A DNA stretch of 64,000 nucleotides. Origin: Haematococcus lacustris (Eukaryota > Chlorophyta > Chlorophyceae > Chlamydomonadales > Haematococcaceae). Numbering within the stretch: position 1 is the first letter of the stretch; each line of letters opens with the position of its first letter. The stretch is from the NCBI GenBank assembly GCA_030144725.1, contig JASKMD010000008.1:18490696-18554695 (forward strand), read 5' to 3'. A program made the position numbers and the translations under genes. Below the pieces are notes generated by a model. That model ran no database searches and was not told where the DNA came from. It worked only from the letters and a program-made list of their open reading frames with translations. Of this stretch, positions 42,701 to 55,232 are shown piece by piece.

Positions 42701-45700
42701 CATGGGTTTGCACCCAGGTGCTGCTGCTGGCTGAGGAGCTGCTGGAGGCGCGGCAGGTGCTCACTCTGCACCTGGCAGCGGTCCTACAGGGGCTGGGGGG
42801 TGAGGAAGCTGAGCACCGCCCTGACCCGTTCCTGCTGGTCAGCAAGTACCTGGTGCGCATGGGTGGTCGCAGTAGTTGAATGTGATGAGGTGACTGTAGC
42901 TGTAGTGCTGCCTCACTCTGGTCTCACTCTGATGCTGGGCCTCACTCTGGACTGCTGGGCCCGCCCCTGAGAAGGAGCCTGGACCTGGCGTCACAGCAGC
43001 AGGCATGGGGCACACAGGTTGTAGAGCAGCAAGCCACACATAGGGTCATGACTGAGGCAGGGAGGGTCACCACCACATGGCCGTAGCTTGGGACCTGCTG
43101 AGGCCTGCTGCCTGTGGCCTGGGCTGCCTGTGGCCTGGGCTGCCTGTGGCCTGGGCTGCCTGTGGCCTGGGCTGCCTGTGGCCTGGGCTTGCTGGCGCCC
43201 TCCCAGCTGCATGTTGGCGAGCAGCAAGGCTGGGCACGAACACCAGAGGGGGTGGTGGCCTGGGTGGCCCATCATGCAAGCCGCCAGCATTGCTGCAGGC
43301 CTGGCATCCCATAGCCCAGGCGCTGGCAGCTCTGGGTGATCTGCAGGCCGCTGAGGGGGCCGGCTGGGTGCCCGTGTTCCGCACTGAGGTGCAGCACAGC
43401 AGCGTGAACCCCTCCTGGCACAGCTTCAGCCTCAAGGCCACGCAGCTGAACAGTGGCGACCGGTCCAGGCCGCTCAAAATGCAGGTGCGTGTTGACCCTG
43501 AGGCAGGCCTGACCCAGGCCTACCCCGGGCCCCTGTGCCCTACCCACACCACCCCCTAGCAGCCGCGCACCCGTCAGCAGCCCGTCAGCAGCCCAACCCT
43601 TCCACCGCCCCATCCTGCTGCTCCCCTTGCACCGTCAGCTCCACCCCTCCATTCCCTCAGCCTATTCCTAACCCTCACCCTAGCCCCTAACAGCCGTCCT
43701 CAACCCTCAATACACCCTGCCTACACACCCTTTACCTCCACCTCCCGCCCTCCACCTCCCGCCCTCCACCTCCCGCCCTCCACCTCCCGCCCTAGGCCTA
43801 CCAGTGTTTTGTTTTTCGCGCTATACATAGCGTTCGCTTTGAAATGCCATGTTTTAGGGGTCGTTTTGCGCTATGAAAAGGTCGCTTTGCAAGCTGCACT
43901 ACCTCGCACTGCGCTGAAGTAAGGTTGAGCTATAAATGTACGGGTATGAACCTATGCTATGTGACTATAAGCTATAGATCATGCATCAGGGCGAAACGAA
44001 AAAAAACACTGTTGCTAACCCACCCTTTACCTCCACCTTCCGCCCTTCACCTCCCGCCCTTCACCGATCCCCCGGTCTACCAACCCACCTGTCCTTTCAG
44101 TACTTCCACCTCTCAGCATCATTCCTGCACGCCCTCCAAACGTCATTACTCCTCAGTTCACCCCTGAAGGGCCTTCACAAGGGTCAACCTGCACATCCAT
44201 CGTCATCTCACCCACTTGCACAGCCACACCCCTCTCATCCACACCCTTTCTCAAGGACACCCCCGTGACCCGCCTGCACCTCATACTCCGTCCTGCTGGC
44301 CCATCTGCCACCGCCTCCTCACGCATCGCTTCCCTTGGCCCCACTGCCCAGCACACCTTTGCTCACCTTGCAGCCCATACTACCTCCTCCAACCCAACCC
44401 AACCGAACCCAACTCAACCCAATCCAACCCAACTCAACCCAACTCAATCCAACCCAACCCACCCAACCTGCTTTTAGCCAGCCTGCCTGCTGTCCAGCAG
44501 CGGCAACGTGTTGCTGCCGATGTGTGGTCAAGCTGTGGCCGCTCCATTCTGCCCATTCTGCCTCCTTCACTACAGGTCTTCGACTGGCAGGTGGATGACA
44601 ACCATCGGCTGCTTGCACAGGCAGAGACCACGACGCACCAGTTGCTGCAGTTGGCAGGTAGGGCAGCAGCCAGGTGGGCCCCGCAGCAGCTTCAGCAGCG
44701 CCCAGTACCTTGCATGGGACTTGAGGAGCATGCGAGTGGGAATGACTCAGACACCCTCAGAGGCTGATGACCTGCCTCCTGCAGCAAGGGCAATGCACAG
44801 GTGCCAAGTGTGGCACTCAGCTGATAATCAGCCTGCTGTCACGGCCTGGCTCAGCTATTCAGGGAGTTTCACGGGGTCAGCACCACGAGCTGAGCTGCTC
44901 AGGGGTTCATCACTCCTGTGATCAGCTGGCGCTGCCCCTAACCTGGCCCTGCCCCTCACCCTCAAGGCTGTGGCCATGCTGGGTGCGTGCTCTCACACCA
45001 CCTCTGCCCGCTGTGCTGCTGCTGCAGGGGTGCAGGGCAGCTTGGAGCTGTTAGGGCCCCAGAGCCAGGCGCCTGCTGGGCAGCTGACAGTGCTAGGCCT
45101 GAAGGTGAGGCCCGAGATCGCTACGCATGCAGATTCAACAGCTGCATAAAACAGCTGCTCTCAACATTTCAACATTTCATTTCAACATTTCAACAGCTGC
45201 TTTGCTCTGCCTTCCCCTCAGCACAGTTGTTCCCCTACTATTACTACAGGGCAGGGGCTGTGTAATCTGTGTTCCGGCCTGTTTGCATGCAGCAAGCATC
45301 CGGCACCAATACCTGATTCGCTACCCCAACCCGCTTGCGAAGGCCGGGAAATCTATGTTGGCATGAAACACATGCTCTTATGAAAGCAACAGCTTAAGCA
45401 TTGCCTAGTGGACATGCTACTGTGTTACAGGCTGCTGGGCTAGGGCCTTGCGGGCTCGGTCTTGCAGCTTCTTGAAGCCCAGTGCTGGGTACTCCTTGCC
45501 CTGGGCAGGAAGCCTTGCTTGGTACTGCCACCTGCACAGCTCCAGTGGGCTCCACTTGCTCTCCCCTGCCCGCTGGAGGTTGAGGGCTGCGTTGCAGTCC
45601 CTGTCCACCCATCTCCAGGGGTGGCCTAGTGCAGCCAGTTCGATACACTAAGATCCAGTACAGGTGTCCCGCGGAGGAGGACCCAGTTCGGCTGCGGCTG

Positions 45701-48700
45701 CGGATGCGGATGAAGCAACCCATCTGATTAAGCCCTTCAGGTAGCACTTGACGAACTGGGTCCTCGACTTGGCCCGCTCCTCCAGTCTCTCCTTCAGCGC
45801 CCTCCCTTGTGGCGAGACGGGGCCTACCCAGCCCACTGTGTCAGGCTTTTCCTTGCGCCTTGGCTTGGGGACCTTGGAATTGGGCTGTTTGGGCTCAAAT
45901 GCGCTTCTTGCCCTTCATCGCGGTCTGGAGTAGATGGTACTTCGCGACTGTATCTCGCGAGTTACATTGACAACAGTTACATTGGGCATACCCATCAGCG
46001 GCCCATACCACCAACCCTTCCACCGCCCCTTCCTGCAGCTTCCCCTTCGACATCAGCTCACCCCCTGCCGGCCTCCCCTCAGCGCCTCACCACCTCTGCT
46101 GGAGCTGGCCTACCTCACCCACACCAGGGCTGGGCTGCAGCCGCACAAACACCCTAATGCCACCTCCAGTCAGAGGCCTCATGTGCTGCAGCCCAGCCCT
46201 CATCAGCACAGCGAGCAAAAAGTATCAACGCAACGGCAGATGATGCATGCTGTGTGTAACCCATCTGCATCATTCACGTGACCAACATCCACAGGCTTCC
46301 TGACATGGCAGTCTGTCTGTCCCATAGCCCATGCTGTCTGCTTACCCCTTGCCTGCCCGCCCCTTGCCTGCCTGCCTGCCTGCCACCAGGCTGCCTGCCA
46401 CCTGCATGAGCGCAGGTCAGTGAAGAGCCCAGCTTCCTGGACTTCATCAAGGCGGGCGTGGAGCTGTCCTTCCTGGTGCGCCTGCCAGGCTGGTACCCTG
46501 CTGCACTCCAGCCCCACTCCTGCGGAGGCTTGAACCCTGCAGCTGCTGCCCTGCTACTCCTGCTGCTGCTGCTGCCTCGCCCAAGCTGTGAAGCTGGCCA
46601 GGGTCTGCATGGTGTGAGGGGTTGAGTGCTGCACTCACAGCCAGGATGGTGACCGCCAGCCTGGTTACGCTACTTGACCTGGCTCATCAGCAACTTGGGC
46701 GTGAAACCTCAGCATGACCACACTCCACGCAGCTAGGGAGGCTCCTTGGCAGTACCTAAGGTGCCATATGCCATATGGGTGCCATGCTCCTGCTGCCCCA
46801 CCGTGCTGCCCCACCCTGCTGCTCCACCCTGCTGCCCACCTGGGTGGTGTGACCCTCCTGCCGTCAGCCACCACCCTGTGGGCCTGGCCTGCACCACCTC
46901 ACAGACCAGGGCAGGGTTGCCTCCCTTCCCTGCTGTTTCACCAGCTGCACTCATCCCGCCGCCCTGCTGCACTCCCATCCGCAATGCGGTGCGCCACCAC
47001 ACCACAGTTGGTGGCATGCTCGTGTGGCCCTGCTGTGACACCTAGAGCTGTGACACCTAGTGCATGGCAGCGACGGCGATGCTCCATGTTAAATCCAAAA
47101 AACCAATGTGGTTCCATGTTAAATCAGGCACCTCCCAGCACAGTTGTTCCCCTACTATTACTACAGGGCAGGGGCTGTGTTATCTGTAATCCGGTTTGTT
47201 TGCATGCAGCAAGCATCCGGTACCACTACGTGATTCACTACCCCAACCCGCTTGCGAAGGCCGGGAAATCTATGATGGCATGAACACATGCTCTTATGTA
47301 GGCACACATACACATGCGGTGCACACGTGCTACTGTGCTACTGGCTGCTGGGCTTGGGCCTTGGGGGCTCGCTCTCGCAGCATCTTGAAGCCCAGTGCTG
47401 GGTACTCCTTGCCCTGGACAGGAAGTCTTCCTCGGTGTGGCCACCTGCACAGCTCCAGTGGGCGCCACTTGGCCTCCCCTGCCCGCTGGAGGTTGAGGGC
47501 TGCGTTGCAGTCCCTGTCCACCCATTTGCCCAGCTTCCCAGGGGTGGCCTGGGCCAGCCAAGGGCACCACATGAGCCCCCGCACTGGCGCCTCAAACCGC
47601 TTGCTCCAGGCTGACCGCAACAAGCGGTCCTGCACCTGACCTGGCTTGGGCTTCCAGCCTTCAAGCCTGGTGGGCTTGCTGCGGTCCAGCTCCTCCTCAC
47701 AGGGCTGGGGGCTGTTCAAGATTGAGCTGACCCTGCTGGTGCGGAACTCATCCACTGTCACCACCTCGCCTGGCACCCTGTCTGTCGGCCTGCCGCTGTT
47801 GGCCCTCTCCACCACCTTGCGGCAGGCCTGCAGCACAGCCTTGGCCCCCCACCCACCCCGGGTGCCAATGCCTGCGTTGCCAAAGAACACCACCAGCTGC
47901 TTGCGTGTCCCCCACTCCTGCTGGGACACGCTGGCTGCCTCCTCCTCCAGCTGCATGGCACACAAGGCACACACAAAGCGCATGACATCTTTGGCAGAAC
48001 TGGGGACATGGGCACCTAGCAGGTCACATGTGGGGAGGTCCTCAGCCTGTGGTCCTGCCCCTTCCCCCCTACCCTTGGGCACTCCCACCTTCATGAAGTA
48101 GCGCTCTAGGACCTTCTAGGGACGTGAGTTTGCGCTGCTTGTGGTGGATGCCCATCCTCAGCCTGATGTGCGCCACAATCTTGTTTTTGACTTGATTGCG
48201 GCCCCTGCAAAGCAACACACACACGCACGCTATCATTCGCTATTATATCATTCACATTGCTATCCAGTACAGGTGTCCCGGGACCCAGTTCAGATGCGGT
48301 GCGGAGGAGGACCCAGATGCGGCGGAGGAGGACCCGGATGCGGATGAAGCAACCCACCTGATGAAGCCCTTCAGATAGCACTTGACGAACTGAATCCTCG
48401 AGTTGGCCGCCTCCTTCAGCCTATCCTTACGCGCCCTCCCTTGTGGTGATGCGGGGCCTACCCAGCCCACTGTGTCAGGCTTGCCCTTGGGCTTGGGTTT
48501 AGGCTGCTTGGGATTGGGCTGTTTGGGCTCTTCCGCGCCCTTGCGCTTCTTGCCCTTCATCGCGCTCTGTAGTGTCTCCACTTGTACTGGCTGTATCAAC
48601 TCGCATGACCCTCAATCTCGAGACTTCATTGGCAACAGTTACATTGGCAACAGTTACATTGGTAACAGTTACATTATCAACAGTAGCCTCGAGTTGGCTC

Positions 48701-51194
48701 GAGTGACCCATCGTGCACCTCCCAGCCCCTCCCCTGGCACCTGGCATTCACATCAGGCACTTCATCTGGATATTGACACCTGATCAGGCACCTCATCTGG
48801 CACCTGCTCATGCCCGTTGCCTGTCATTGCCACTGCCTGCCCCAGGTGGGCATTGACTTCACCGCCTCCAACGGCCCTCACACCAGCCCTGACTCCCTGC
48901 ACTACCTCAGCCCTCACCCAGGGGCCAGCACCCCTTATGAAGACTGCCTCATGGCCATCGCCAACGTGCTAAAGGCATATGGTGGGCAGGCTACTCACCA
49001 GCAGCCCCGCCCTAACCTACCTTGCTGCACTGCACTGCACTGCACTGCACCGCACTGTCCCAGCTACGAAGCCTGCTCCACCTTTCGCTCCCTCAGCCCC
49101 AGCTCCCGCTTTGACGTGACTGTGGCCTGGTGGCTTTGGAAACCAAGTTGTGCACCGTTCCTGAAGTCCGGCTGGGGACTGCTTGCGCTCAGATAGTGAC
49201 CATGACTTCCCTGCGTTTGGGTTCGGTGGGCGCAAGGCTCCCCACGTCACCAACCACTGCTTCCACCTCAACGGCCAGGCTGACCCAGTGTGCCTGGGCA
49301 TAGATGCAGTGTGCCAAGCTTACCGGTAGGTGGATGAAGAGCTGCTCTACCCTCCCCTACATCACATTACTACTATGTCGTCTCCGACCTTGCAAACCAC
49401 ATTAGCTGTCCTGCTTTGAGCCCATGCCGCCTCGTCACTCAAAGAAGCTCCTGCAGGCTATGGAAGTGTGACTAGTTCGTCCTCCATTGTTGGTCGTCCA
49501 TGCGAACCCTTTGCAGCTACAAACCCCAGCTCCATGCCGCGCTCTAAACCACAGGCCTACTGGTCAAAACACACCAAACCGTGGCAAGCAGTCTGGTGTC
49601 AGGGCTCCTACTTGGCCGTTGTGCATGACAGCTGTGACACCCTCCCTGCTAGGCCCAGCTCACCGTCTCCACACCTTTTGTCCTCCCTGTTTTTGGGCCG
49701 TTCTACATCCAGGAATGGTTCCTGCATGGCCATTCTGCCGGGCCAGCTGTCATCAGCCGTCATGCAGGGCAGCCATGGGATGTACCCTGTCTGCACCTGT
49801 GCAGACACGCCCTCGACGTGTATGAGCTCTCTGGCCCAACCCTGTTCGCCCCTGTCATCCGCATGGCTTGCAACCTTGCCCAACAGCCGCACCAAACCTT
49901 CAACTACCTCATCCTGCTCATCCTCACGGATGGTGCCATCCAAGACATTGAGGTGGGTGATGAGTGAGAGGCATGGCGCATGCAAGGTGGGAGGCATGCT
50001 TGCAAAGGCTGGGTGACGGGTGTGACTACACCGCCATGCATGCAGACTGCGTGCTCACTTACCCAGCACCCAACACGCCCATCACCCAACACGCACAACA
50101 CGCACAACCCACCCCACACCCAACAGCCCTCTGTGTACTGGGGCTGTGATGCACAGCACTGGGGTGGTGGATGACCAGGGGTAGGGTTCATGATGGGGTT
50201 GGTGGGAATTTCAGGCACATACACCCAGCTGGAAGCAGATTAGAGGTCACACTGAGGCATGGTGTGTGCCCAGGGTGTGATTGGTGTGATCTGCTGTGGT
50301 TGCAGGACACAACAGATGCCCTGGTGGTGGCCTCCTATTTGCCTATGTCAGTTCTCATTGTGGGCATTGGGTGAGCAAGGACCCTCTCAAGCCCTGGTGG
50401 TGCCAGGGCTGCTTTCATGCTGTAGGGTGGCGCCCCTTGTTATTTAATGACATCGTAAACTCATCAGCCTGGTATGGCTGCTGGGCAAGAGTAGTCAAGG
50501 GCCTGGGCATTGGGTGAGCAGGGACCCTCTCAAGTCCTGGGAAACGCCAGTTTTTGACTTTTACTTGCTATAGTGTATGGCCATCCCACCCTACCCCACC
50601 CCACCACCACCCATATTTGAACAATTACACGTGTGTGACCCATGTGTGGCCATGTCAACCTCATTCCCTTGTCTGCCCTTTCACAGGGATGCTGATTTTC
50701 AAAGCATGGCCTTCCTGGATGCGGACGACAAAGTGCTGCGCTCCACACTGGGGCGCCCCTCAGAGCGTGACGTGGTCCAGGCAAGTGGTGCTGTCAGTAC
50801 TGGGTCGCAACGTCAAGCCAGGGGCGGGGAGTGACATCACGCCTAGCATCAGCAGTCACCATCAAAAGCACGTGACGAGCAGCATTGGTGGATGCTGTTC
50901 ATGTTGACTACTCAAACACAGAATGCATTGAGCTGCCTACAACAGCAAGGCTGCATAGGCCACCTGTATCACCGATTATGAGTGTGTGTTCGTGCGCATG
51001 CGCAGTTCGTACCATTCAAAAAATATCAGAACAATGCTGAGCGGTTGGCGGCTGAGCTGCTGGCAGAGTTGCCGGGTCAGTTCCTAGCTTTCTGCAAAGG
51101 CCGTGGCATCAGGCCCCCGCCCCCTGCGCCAGGACCGGATGTCAAAGAGGACGACCCAGAACCGCCTGCCAATGCCGTGCATCAACAGGAATAA
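39786..51194 (+). CDS. copine (C2A, C2B, copine/vWA domain), 17 exons
   Basis: Exons 39786-39962, 40023-40072, 40331-40419, 40868-40893, 41038-41133, 41256-41363, 42718-42852, 43347-43484, 44576-44657, 45028-45104, 46416-46475, 48846-48981, 49193-49325, 49805-49952, 50306-50370, 50687-50780 and 51006-51194 join in phase to 600 residues. C2A begins VELRFQCTNL (about residue 60) with KSDPMACLYEL. C2B has DPFLLVSK, WVPVFRTEV and VFDWQVDDNH. The copine domain carries a MIDAS motif DFTAS (D350) and then DSDHDFPAFGFGG, LILTDGAIQD and ASYLPMSVLIVGIG. Copines are calcium-dependent phospholipid-binding proteins acting at membranes. The intron after 50780 uses a GC donor. Fanzor debris fills four introns. 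Residues 1-59 are an unplaced N-terminal extension. Confidence 0.92.
40152..40263 (-). mobile_element. solo left end of a Fanzor-type element in a copine intron
   Basis: This stretch matches the DNA just upstream of the ATG in the Fanzor copies at 41672-42500 and 47136-48690. It contains CTCCACTTGTACTGGCTG and then repeated TTACATTGGCAACAG units. No coding part is attached. It lies in the intron between 40072 and 40331. Confidence 0.7.
41672..42500 (-). mobile_element. Fanzor deletion derivative A, in a copine intron
   Basis: On the - strand an ATG at 42373 opens a Lys/Pro-rich N-terminus (MKGKKRKG, KQPNPKQPKPKPKGKP). It reaches VKCYLKG and then jumps to the C-terminal Fanzor part (RGLMWCP, WVDRDCNAALNLQRAGES), ending at 41866. 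The middle, including the RuvC-I and RuvC-II residues, is missing. A 194-bp non-coding tail (41865-41672) conserved with copies B and C follows and ends at CAGCACAG on the + strand. Fanzors are eukaryotic RNA-guided TnpB-like nucleases; this copy cannot encode an active one. Confidence 0.8.
43105..43195. repeat. 18-bp tandem repeat in a copine intron
   Basis: About five units of GGCCTGGGCTGCCTGTGG just upstream of the exon at 43347. Confidence 0.75.
44390..44470. repeat. CCAACCCAA-type repeat in a copine intron
   Basis: Imperfect AACCCAACTCAACCCAATCC units upstream of the exon at 44576. A second short array, CTCCACCTCCCGCCC, occurs near 43735-43795 in the same intron, next to an AT-richer patch (43800-43990) with no recognised feature. 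Confidence 0.7.
45219..45985 (-). mobile_element. Fanzor deletion derivative B, in a copine intron
   Basis: Same architecture as copy A but more diverged. N-terminal part from 45918 with WVGPVSPQGRALKERL and VKCYLKGLIRWVAS, then a deletion, then WVDRDCNAALNLQRAGES to a stop at 45417, then the conserved tail 45416-45219. It sits in the intron between 45104 and 46416, antisense to the copine. Confidence 0.78.
47136..48690 (-). mobile_element. Fanzor derivative C, largest copy inside the copine gene
   Basis: N-terminal block from ATG 48560 (MKGKKRKGAEEP). A microsatellite-like, apparently deleted middle follows. A 254-codon open frame (48094-47330) then carries VFFGNAGIGTRGGWG, the RuvC-II type motif VTVDEFRTSRVSS (catalytic Glu), RGLMWCP and the RuvC-III motif WVDRDCNAALN (catalytic Asp). 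The RuvC-I aspartate region seen in other copies is absent. The tail 47329-47136 is nearly identical to that of copy A. It lies in the intron between 46475 and 48846. Confidence 0.82.
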
Positions 51195-51546
51195 TGAAAC
51201 AAGTGCGCGGATATATTCTTCAGCTGAAAAGCAGCGCAATAACATCGCTGCTCCATAATCCCCAAACTATGTAGTGAAGCTAATGATGCCATTGATGCTG
51301 ACATGCGTGGCGCCTGACCAAGCATTATAGGCATTCAAATAAATGCAATGAATGCAATGTATGCTGCTGACAAACATGACTCATTCAACATAGAACAACA
51401 TGTTCGACTGTGGGTAATCTCAATCAACTGCTACAATGGCGTTGAAGCGTCCTCGGTCGCCGATGACACCCTTGATGACCACAAACCCCACAGCACCCTT
51501 GATGACCACAAACCTTGAGGCACCCTTAATGGACCTTGAGGCACCC
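51195..51546. other. copine 3' region and short repeat, no gene
   Basis: The copine 3' untranslated region is AT-richer and contains AAATAAATGC near 51337, but I see no TGTAA close to the stop. From about 51465 a short repeat GCACCCTTGATGACCACAAACC occurs about four times. Its frame (PLMTTNP) is repeat-driven. Confidence 0.5.
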
Positions 51547-52116
51547 TTAATGACCACAAACCCCACACCGGTGGCACGTTCCCTTCCAGACCACTGGGCA
51601 CCCCATCAAAATCGGAAAGTTTCGTACCTCTAATGACCCGCAGCTTAGCACTTTTTTAGAGCGCTGTAATTGCCAAATTGCGGTTTTGCCGTCCAGGGTG
51701 GTGACAGCTGGGGTGGCAGCTGCCAGCTGTTGTAGCTGTGGCTGGATGGCAGCTGACCAGCGGGCTGTGTCCTGCTTGGCTTTGGTAAGCCGATTGTCAT
51801 GCTTCAACTGCCCCTCGCCCAGCTCCCACTCTCACCTCAACACCTGGCCTGTGGCTGGGTCCCGCTCTGCATGTGCTGCCTTGATGGCCTGGGTGACGGC
51901 TGGGTCCACCCCAACAGCAATGTGGGTGTCGGGGTTGAAGTCGCTGGTGCCTGTGACCTGACTCCTGACATGTAGTGTGACCTGACACACTGTGGAGTGT
52001 GCTGCTGGTGGTAATGAAACTTGCCTGCACACCCTCACATTAATGATTGTGTAATGGATCTCATTTCCGCCCCACTCCGGTTGCCGGCACTCCGGTTGGA
52101 TGGCGACCTGATGCAC
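51547..52116 (-). pseudogene. Fanzor fragment carrying the RuvC-I segment
   Basis: Reading from 52116 downwards, the - strand encodes TGTSDFNPDTHIAVGVDP with the RuvC-I aspartate, then AVTQAIKAAHAERDPATG. In another frame comes LKHDNRLTKAKQDTARWSAA. At least one frameshift and no N- or C-terminus remain. It is the opposite orientation to the larger copy immediately downstream (52164-54472). Confidence 0.7.
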
Positions 52117-52163
52117 CCCCCAGCACGATCACTCCGCTTTGATAGCGTTGCTCAGTCCCTGTG

Positions 52164-54472
52164 ATGCCGCCGGAAAGGAAAAGGAAACGCAAGCGCCCCG
52201 TCTCCCCCGCACAGAGTGCAGCCGGTAAGCCCCTGAGCTCGACGAAAGGCTAGGCCCTCCTCACGACGCGACACAATGTGGTCCACGCGACATTACGACT
52301 CCGTTGGCGTGTGCTGTGCCGTCCCATGTAATGCAGGTGCCAGTGGCAGTGGGCAGCAAGAGGATGAGGGGCAGGGACAGGGTGAGCAGGAAGTGATTGC
52401 AGAGCGGCGCCAGGTTATCAAGGCAGCCTTTCGCGGCCTTGTGGAGGCAGCGCGGCCTGACCTCAGCCCAGCTCAAGTCGATGCAGTTGTGGCACAGGTC
52501 AACCAGCGCATGACCATGGGCAGCATGCAGTGTTGCCTGGCAGCGGTCATGTCGCTGACCATGCTACTCCAGTCTTTCCTAGGCCAGCCCACACCAGGCT
52601 TCCCAGCGGCAGGTCCAGCCCCATGGCCCCCTCCCCCACCCGACCCAGCCTGCCCTCCCTACTCTCACCCCCGCCTCCCCACACGCAGCTCCCCCCGCAC
52701 AGCCGCCGCCCCAGCCCAGCTGCCTCCCCCAGTTCAGCTGGACATCGGGGACCCCAACCTGCTGCCACAGATCAAGGCTGCCATGGACCTGCTCACCACT
52801 GCAAGTGTGCAGGAGCACCTGATGCGTGGCCCCCACCACAGCCGCATCAGGCTGCTGCCCGGTGAGGTGGCCATGTTTGAGCAGCCCTGCAGTGCCTGGC
52901 CGGTTGCCAAGCTTCAGGAGCTGGACCAGGTGCACCTGCAAGGCGACAACAACTCCCTTAATGCCAACGCAACCAAAGATCAGCACCAGCATCCACGGAG
53001 TACTACCGGCACCCTCAGCGCTTCATCAGCTGGGTGGGCCAAGGCAGTCGGGGTGGTGGCGGGGGGGTTTCAGCAAGGAGGCACGGAAGCACTTCCCCCA
53101 ACTGGTGCTAGGTAGGCTAGACTACAGCCAGCCAGACCGGGAGCACAAGTGGCGTTTGCCACCCAATAGTGTGCTACGGCAGGATGGGTGGCGGGAACAG
53201 TGGGTGGGACTTTGCTCGTAGGGTGGAGACGGATGGGGTCAGCATTTGTGTTCACCTTGTGCGCAGCCAGGCAGTCCATGAGCCAGTGGAGCTGCCCTCC
53301 ATAGGGCGTGAGCTCACAGCCACGAGTGACTACAGCCCAGACACCCACATAGCCGTGGGGGTGGACCCCGGTGTCACCCAGGCCATCAAGGCTGCGCATG
53401 CACAGCGGCACCCAGTCACAGGTCAGGTGGTCAGGCAGTGGGAGTGGGAGCTTACCAAGGGGCAGCTTAAGCATGACAGCGGGCTTACCAAAGCCAAGCA
53501 GAACACAGCCCGTTGGTCAGCTGCCATCCAGCCACAGCTACAGCCGACCCGACCCGACCCGACCCGACCCGACCCGACCCGACCCGACCCGACCTGACCT
53601 GACCTGCAGGTGGTGAATGGGATGAAGTGGGTGTCACGCCAGCACTACCACCAAGAGAGGGGAGTCGCGGTGTTCCTGGGAGCGGGCAACTTCAGCCAGG
53701 GTGGGTGGAAGGCGGGGGCGGTGCGGGTGGGGTTTCGCAAGGTGGTGGAGTAGCCCAGCAGGCCCAACACGGATCCCAGGCCTGACAGGCTTGTGATCGT
53801 GGATGAGTTCCGCACCAGCCGTGTAAGCTCGTCTGTGCACGCCCGCCAGCCATGTGAGTTGCACCTGCCAGATGACCGCCCTAGGTCCGCAGACTGGGTA
53901 CCCCCAGCAGGCCAGGTCAACCACCGGCTGTTGCGCCCAGCCTGGAGCCTGCGGCACGCTAAGTGTGTCCGGGGCCTCAAGTGGTGCCTTGAGGTGCCGC
54001 CCAACCCCCCTCCCCCTCCCCCTCCCCCAGCTCCCCTTGCCCAGGACCCCCCTGCCCCTGCCCAGGCCCTCCTTGCCCAGGAACCACCTGCCCAGGACCC
54101 CCTAGCCCCTGCCCAGGACCCCCCTCCCCCTCCCCCAGCCCAGGACCCCCCCCCCCACCTCCCCCTGCCCAGGACCAGCCCCCTGCCCAGCCCCCACCTG
54201 GCCCAGTGCAACGACCCCAGGCCCGTCCATGGGGCAGGTGGCTGGACCGGGACACCAACCCCTGCCTCAACTTCCAGCGCATTGGGGAGAGCATGCAGCG
54301 CCCCCTGGAGCTGTGCAGCTGGACTGACCTGAAGGCCCTGCCCCCCGTTGACAAGGAGTACCAGCAGCGCTACAAGCTGGTCAATGACCGGCTGCCCAAG
54401 GTCAGGCAGAGGCTGCACCGGGCTGCAGAGTACCTGCGGGGCATTGATAGTCGGGCCCGCAACAATGCGTAG
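52164..54472 (+). pseudogene. near full-length but frameshifted Fanzor gene
   Basis: A candidate first exon (52164-52224) starts MPPERKRKRKRP and joins in phase to 52337 onward. Middle blocks: QEHLMRGPHHSRIRLLPGEV, SLNANATK, FSKEARKHFPQLVLGRLDYS. RuvC-I: HIAVGVDPGVTQ (Asp at 53364-53366). A (GACCC)n tract interrupts, then VFLGAGNFSQGGWKAG. RuvC-II: VDEFRTSRVSS (Glu at 53805-53807). A Pro-rich expansion follows, then RuvC-III GRWLDRDTNPCLNF and a stop at 54472. All three catalytic acids can be located, but they lie in frames that do not join. Compared with the copy at 55233 there are single-base shifts near 52977 and 53000. The cysteine-bearing zinc segment is eroded. Confidence 0.78.
53542..53605. 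repeat. (GACCC)n microsatellite inside the Fanzor pseudogene
   Basis: Ten or so GACCC units followed by three GACCT units, between the RuvC-I and RuvC-II segments. It ends in CTGCAG, so it may lie at an intron acceptor. Confidence 0.85.
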
Positions 54473-55232
54473 GCCCTAGTAGTTTTGCACAGGCTGTTAG
54501 GCTTTCAATCGTCAAGCTGTTAGTTTTGGTGAGGTGCCCAGTGGTCAGGGGGGTTGCCCCAGGAACGTGCCATGGATGTGGGGTTTGCAGTCATCAAGGG
54601 TGCGACCGAGGCTGCTTCAACTTGTTTGTAGTAGCTGAGTGAGATTACCCACAGTCAAGCATGTTGCTCCTTGTTGAACAAGTTTTGTTTGCCTGGCCTA
54701 GGTCACCCTGTCATCAATGACAAAGTGATGGGCTCCCACTATGGGGAGCATGATGAAGGGGCGTGGGCAGGTGCGAGTGGGGCTGTTGCCATGGGGTGCG
54801 GCTGTTGCCATGGGGTGTCTGCCAGCCCTCCAGGCTGCGGTTCAGAAACAGGCATACAGGACCCTATTCGCTTTGGGAAGCTTGCCTGCACCACCCTTCC
54901 CTAATGACTCTACTCCCAGCCTTCAGCCCCAACAGCCTACCTCTGCCCGCCACAGGCTGTGGGCGCATGTTCTTGGGCGGGCTGGGCTGCTACCTCTTGT
55001 TCCCGTGCCTTTTGCGCATGGGCAAGTCCAGTTTCATGTCTGTGCATGGCCTAGCTGCCTGCAACCTGGGGTGGGGCAGCTGGTTGGCAGGGCAGGTGGG
55101 TTTGATGGAGCTTGCGGCATAGGGTAGGCAGTAGGGACTGCACTGCCTGCTGCTTGTGCGGCATGTGTTGCCCAACAGCTGCTGCCATAGGCGGAGCTCC
55201 ATCACGCCTGCTGTGCAGCCTACCTCTGCCCG
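54473..55232. other. no recognised gene
   Basis: Short + frames only, for example around GHPVINDKVMGSHYGEHDEG near 54700 and CGRMFLGGLGCYLLFP near 54960. They look more protein-like than random, but I cannot assign them. They may be further debris of the surrounding elements. Confidence 0.4.
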
